Shown here one piece after another: positions 61,213 to 64,000 of a stretch of DNA of 64,000 nucleotides (its first letter is position 1; each line of letters opens with the position of its first letter). The translations under genes were made by a program, and so were the position numbers. The DNA comes from Bin94 sp965215535 (GTDB taxonomy: Bacteria > Gemmatimonadota > Gemmatimonadetes > Longimicrobiales > Gaopeijiaceae), in NCBI GenBank assembly GCA_965215535.1, contig OZ244063.1, positions 2,728,001 through 2,792,000 on the forward strand, in the 5' to 3' direction. The notes below the pieces were generated by a model, which searched no databases, had not been told where the DNA came from, and saw only the letters and a list, made by a program, of their open reading frames with translations.

Positions 61213-63830
61213 GCCGCGCGGGGGCGCTGAAGCGTCCGGTTCCGCTCGTTGTGCTGGGTGCGCTCGGCATTGTGCCGGGGATCCTGGCCGCGCGCGGAGA
61301 GGATTCATCGCCTGCTTTCACCGCAAAAGACCGGCCCGAAAATGTGCATGAATCCGCGAATGCACAATATTCGCAATATGTACAATTTGAACAAGATGCA
61401 CAAACTGTACGGACAAACCGGAATCACCAAACGGATAGAAACGCACAAATCATAACCAACGGCAAACGAATTGCCGATAACAACGAAGTCATTGCACAAT
61501 ATTGTGTGCGTTGTCACAACGAGCGCCGCCTCTTGGGCAACATGTCGCTCGAGAATTTCGACGCCGCAAACGCCCCTGCCGGAGGCGAGCTCGCCGAACG
61601 CATCATTCGCAAGGTGCGCGCCGGGCTGATGCCGCCCCCGGGCGCCCGCCGCCCCGCCGAGAGCGAGCTGCTCGCCCTGGTCCATTCTCTGGAAGAGCAG
61701 ATGGACGCTGCCGCCGCCGAACGCCCCAACCCGGGATCGCGCAGCTTTCAGCGGCTGAACCGCGCCGAATACGCAGCCTCGGTGTACGACCTTCTGGGGT
61801 TGCAGATCGATGCGGGCGCCTGGCTGCCGCTGGATACCCGCAGCGCCAACTTCGATAACATCGCCGATGCGCAGCTTCTCTCGCCCACTCTGACCGATGG
61901 CTATCTGCGGGCCGCAGCGGAGATCAGCCGACTGGCGATCGGCGATCCGCATCTGACGGCGAGCGAGTCCACCTACCGCGTGTCGCGCCACGATTCGCAG
62001 ACCGAACGGGTGGCCGGCGCTCCCTGGGGAACGCGCGGGGGCGTGGCGGTCGTGCACAACTTTCCCGCAACGGGCCACTACGAATTTCGCGTCTCCTTCC
62101 ACCACGAGACAACCGGGGCGCTGGTCGGCAATGGGCGCAATGCGCTGCACACGACCGAGGGCAACCCCGAGCTGTTGGAAATCTCCATCGATGGCGAAGC
62201 GGTCGCCCTGCTTGAGATCGATCGCTGGATGCATGCATCGGACCCGGATGGGGTCAACATTCGCTCCGGGCGCGTCCTTGTCGAGGCCGGTCCGCGCCAG
62301 GTTGCCGCCGCCTTCATTCGCCGCACCGAGGGGCCACTGCAGGATCTGATCTCGCCGCACGACTGGTCGCTGGCCAGCACGAGCATTGCCGGAAGCTACG
62401 GATTTACCGTTCTGCCGCATCTGCGCGATCTGGCGATCGGGGGGCCCTTTGAGCCCGTGGGCGTTGCCGAAACGCCAAGCCGGGACAGGGTCTTTCTCTG
62501 TCGGCCCGAGGAAGAAACAGATGGTACCGGGGCGCGGCTTTGCGCAGAGGAGATCGTGACCGCGCTGGGCAGCCGTGCCTACCGGAGGCCGCTCGGCGCC
62601 GAGGAGGAGGCCGCGCTGATGGGGCTTTATGATGCCGGTGCGGCGGTGGAGGGCTTCGAGGGCGGGGTGAGGTGGGCGCTGGAGGGGATCCTGGCCAGTC
62701 CGCACTTCGTCTTCCGCTTCGAGGAGCCCGGATCGGACACGCCCGCCGCCACCGGGCTCGCCTATCGGGTGGGCGATCACGATCTGGCCGCGCGTCTCTC
62801 CTTCTTCCTCTGGGGCAGGGGACCCGACGCCGAGCTGACCGCAGCGGCCCAGGCGGGACGGCTTGGCGAGGCGGCCACCCTCAATGCACAGGTCACGCGC
62901 ATGTTGCGCGATCCCCGCTCGGCCGCCCTGGCCACGCGCTTTGCCGCCCAGTGGCTGCGGCTTCAGGATCTGGACCGCATTCAGCCCGACGTGCGCGTCA
63001 ATCCCGACTTCGACGAATCCCTTAAGCGCGCCATGCTGCGAGAGACCGAACTTTTCTTCAATCACCTTGTGCGCACCGACGGGTCGGTCATGGATCTCTA
63101 CACCGCCGACTATACCTTCGTCAATGAACGGCTGGCGCGTCACTATGGGGTTCCGGGCGTTGCGGGGGAACGCTTCCGGCGCATCCGCCACCAGAGCGAA
63201 GAGCGGCGCGGCCTCCTCGGCCACGGTTCGATCCTGACACTTACCTCGCACGCCGATCGGACCTCGCCGGTTCTGCGCGGCAAGTGGGTCATGGAGGTTC
63301 TCCTGGGCACGCCGCCCCCGCCTCCGCCCCCCGATGTTCCCGAGCTCGAGGAGGAAGCCGTTGAGGATGGCCGCTTCCTCACGGTGCGCGAACGGCTCGA
63401 GATGCACCGCGCCAACCCGGCCTGCAGCTCCTGTCACCGGATGATCGATCCGATCGGCCTCGCGCTCGAAAACTTCGATGTGACCGGTGCCTGGCGGATT
63501 CGCGACCGGGGCGTTCCGATTGACGCCGCCAGCGATTTCTACGACGGCACGCCCATCGCCTCGGCCTCCGATCTGCGCGCCGCGCTGCTGCGGCGTCCCG
63601 AGGCGCTGCTGCGCACCCTTGCCGAAAATCTTCTGGCCTATGCGCTTGGACGCCGGCTGGAGTACTATGACATGCCCACCGTACGCCGCATTGTGCGCGA
63701 GGCGGGTGAAGAGGAGTACCGTCTCTCCGCCTTCATCCACGGGGTGGCAACCAGCGACGCCTTTCTGTGGAAGGCCGCTCCCGCCCCCACCGACACCGAA
63801 GCGTCGGCCCGGCAGGGCCAGGAGCGCTGA
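61206..63830 (+). CDS. DUF1592/DUF1588-type secreted cytochrome-like protein, cassette 2
   Basis: 874 residues, GTG start inside the ankyrin gene's end. Signal peptide (PVPLVVLGALGIVPGILAA, about 11-29). Between it and the first haem site (CVRCH, C100) lies an Asn/Gln-rich linker (45-96) encoded by an AT-rich patch (61330-61500), unlike the rest of the gene. The core is as in cassette 1: FQRLNRAEYAASVYDLLG, AAQWLRLQDLDRIQPDV, TSHADRTSPVLRGKWVMEVL, the proline run before DVPEL, and CSSCHRMIDPIG near 740. It is clearly a paralogue of the 55275 gene, and is followed by a DUF1552 gene. Confidence 0.88.
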   Translation: MLSRAGALKRPVPLVVLGALGIVPGILAARGEDSSPAFTAKDRPENVHESANAQYSQYVQFEQDAQTVRTNRNHQTDRNAQIITNGKRIADNNEVIAQYCVRCHNERRLLGNMSLENFDAANAPAGGELAERIIRKVRAGLMPPPGARRPAESELLALVHSLEEQMDAAAAERPNPGSRSFQRLNRAEYAASVYDLLGLQIDAGAWLPLDTRSANFDNIADAQLLSPTLTDGYLRAAAEISRLAIGDPHLTASESTYRVSRHDSQTERVAGAPWGTRGGVAVVHNFPATGHYEFRVSFHHETTGALVGNGRNALHTTEGNPELLEISIDGEAVALLEIDRWMHASDPDGVNIRSGRVLVEAGPRQVAAAFIRRTEGPLQDLISPHDWSLASTSIAGSYGFTVLPHLRDLAIGGPFEPVGVAETPSRDRVFLCRPEEETDGTGARLCAEEIVTALGSRAYRRPLGAEEEAALMGLYDAGAAVEGFEGGVRWALEGILASPHFVFRFEEPGSDTPAATGLAYRVGDHDLAARLSFFLWGRGPDAELTAAAQAGRLGEAATLNAQVTRMLRDPRSAALATRFAAQWLRLQDLDRIQPDVRVNPDFDESLKRAMLRETELFFNHLVRTDGSVMDLYTADYTFVNERLARHYGVPGVAGERFRRIRHQSEERRGLLGHGSILTLTSHADRTSPVLRGKWVMEVLLGTPPPPPPPDVPELEEEAVEDGRFLTVRERLEMHRANPACSSCHRMIDPIGLALENFDVTGAWRIRDRGVPIDAASDFYDGTPIASASDLRAALLRRPEALLRTLAENLLAYALGRRLEYYDMPTVRRIVREAGEEEYRLSAFIHGVATSDAFLWKAAPAPTDTEASARQGQER

Positions 63831-63856
63831 CAGGATCGGGAAAGGACCACCCATTC

Positions 63857-64000
63857 ATGCACATCATTACCGGTCGTCACCTTGGGCGGCGCACCTTTCT
63901 CCGCGGTCTTGGCACCAGCGTTGCGCTCCCCCTCCTCGATGCCATGATCCCGGCCCGCGAAGCGTGGGCGCTGACCCGCGCACGCACCGGCGTCGACCGC
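63857..64000 (+). CDS. DUF1552-family exported protein, cassette 2, 5' part only
   Basis: 48 codons before the window ends. The N-terminus HIITGRHLGRRTFLRGLGTSVALPLLDAMIPA matches the DUF1552 start of cassette 1 (a twin-arginine-like RRTFLRG). It lies 26 bases after the DUF1592 gene, so both cassettes have the same order. Confidence 0.85.
   Translation, partial: MHIITGRHLGRRTFLRGLGTSVALPLLDAMIPAREAWALTRARTGVDR

Noticed and set aside
1..64000. CRISPR array, tRNA, rRNA, transposase or prophage genes
   Set aside because: No regularly spaced repeats, no cloverleaf ending in CCA and no transposase or integrase motifs were found; only the relics described above.

Overview
The window is a stretch of high-GC bacterial chromosome with almost no rRNA, tRNA, phage or transposase signal. 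It most resembles Gemmatimonadota (inference). Supporting features are DUF1592/DUF1552 cassettes of the planctomycete-type cytochrome family, a sortilin/BNR-propeller lipid-free secreted protein, a choice-of-anchor B protein, many secreted amidohydrolases and peptidases, a TolQ-ExbD-ExbD-TonB set, and tight operons with ATGA or GTGA start/stop overlaps. No marker gene here fixes the taxonomy.

Layout. 1-15.7 kb: a truncated zincin-like gene, a TetA-type MFS exporter, a 1034-residue BNR-propeller protein, two secreted lipoprotein amidohydrolases flanking an FMN-binding oxidoreductase-like gene, an outer-membrane-like protein, a MoeB-rhodanese adenylyltransferase, a fused E1 alpha/beta 2-oxoacid dehydrogenase and a DUF255 thioredoxin-domain protein. 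15.7-20.9 kb: a coupled run of a small membrane protein, a CoaE-NrnA fusion, an unknown protein and a Fur-like regulator, then an agmatinase-family ureohydrolase and CcdA.

20.8-28.9 kb is the most disturbed part. A broken UvrD-like helicase sits between two copies of the ccdA 3' end. It is followed by a 591-base gene-poor stretch, a large multi-repeat surface protein that lacks a recognisable start, and about 1.2 kb of intergenic DNA. That intergenic DNA holds an AT-rich patch with two matching palindromes and a dispersed repeat. 28.9-34.6 kb: a cytosolic cobalamin/siderophore-type binding protein coupled to a 605-residue coiled-coil protein of unknown function, then an aldo/keto reductase coupled to a threonine/serine dehydratase, and a 1-Cys peroxiredoxin.

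34.8-46.4 kb: two secreted proteins on the minus strand, then GDPD-TilS-Hpt-FtsH on the plus strand, convergent CdaA (c-di-AMP synthase), and the TolQ/ExbD/ExbD/TonB energy-transduction operon ending at a strong 18-bp hairpin. 46.5-54.9 kb: a coupled operon of YggS, purine nucleoside phosphorylase, type-2 isoleucyl-tRNA synthetase, RluD-type pseudouridine synthase, a peptidase-MA protein, a 59-residue membrane protein and an M28 peptidase. The synthetase carries GLHH where the class I HIGH motif belongs. 55.3-64 kb: two DUF1592 + DUF1552 cassettes separated by an ankyrin-repeat protein; the last gene runs off the end.

Main points for follow-up: the GXHH isoleucyl-tRNA synthetase, the CoaE-NrnA fusion, the helicase scar with duplicated ccdA end, the dispersed repeat that begins at the stop codons of tilS and the M28 gene, and the uncharacterised binding-protein plus coiled-coil pair.
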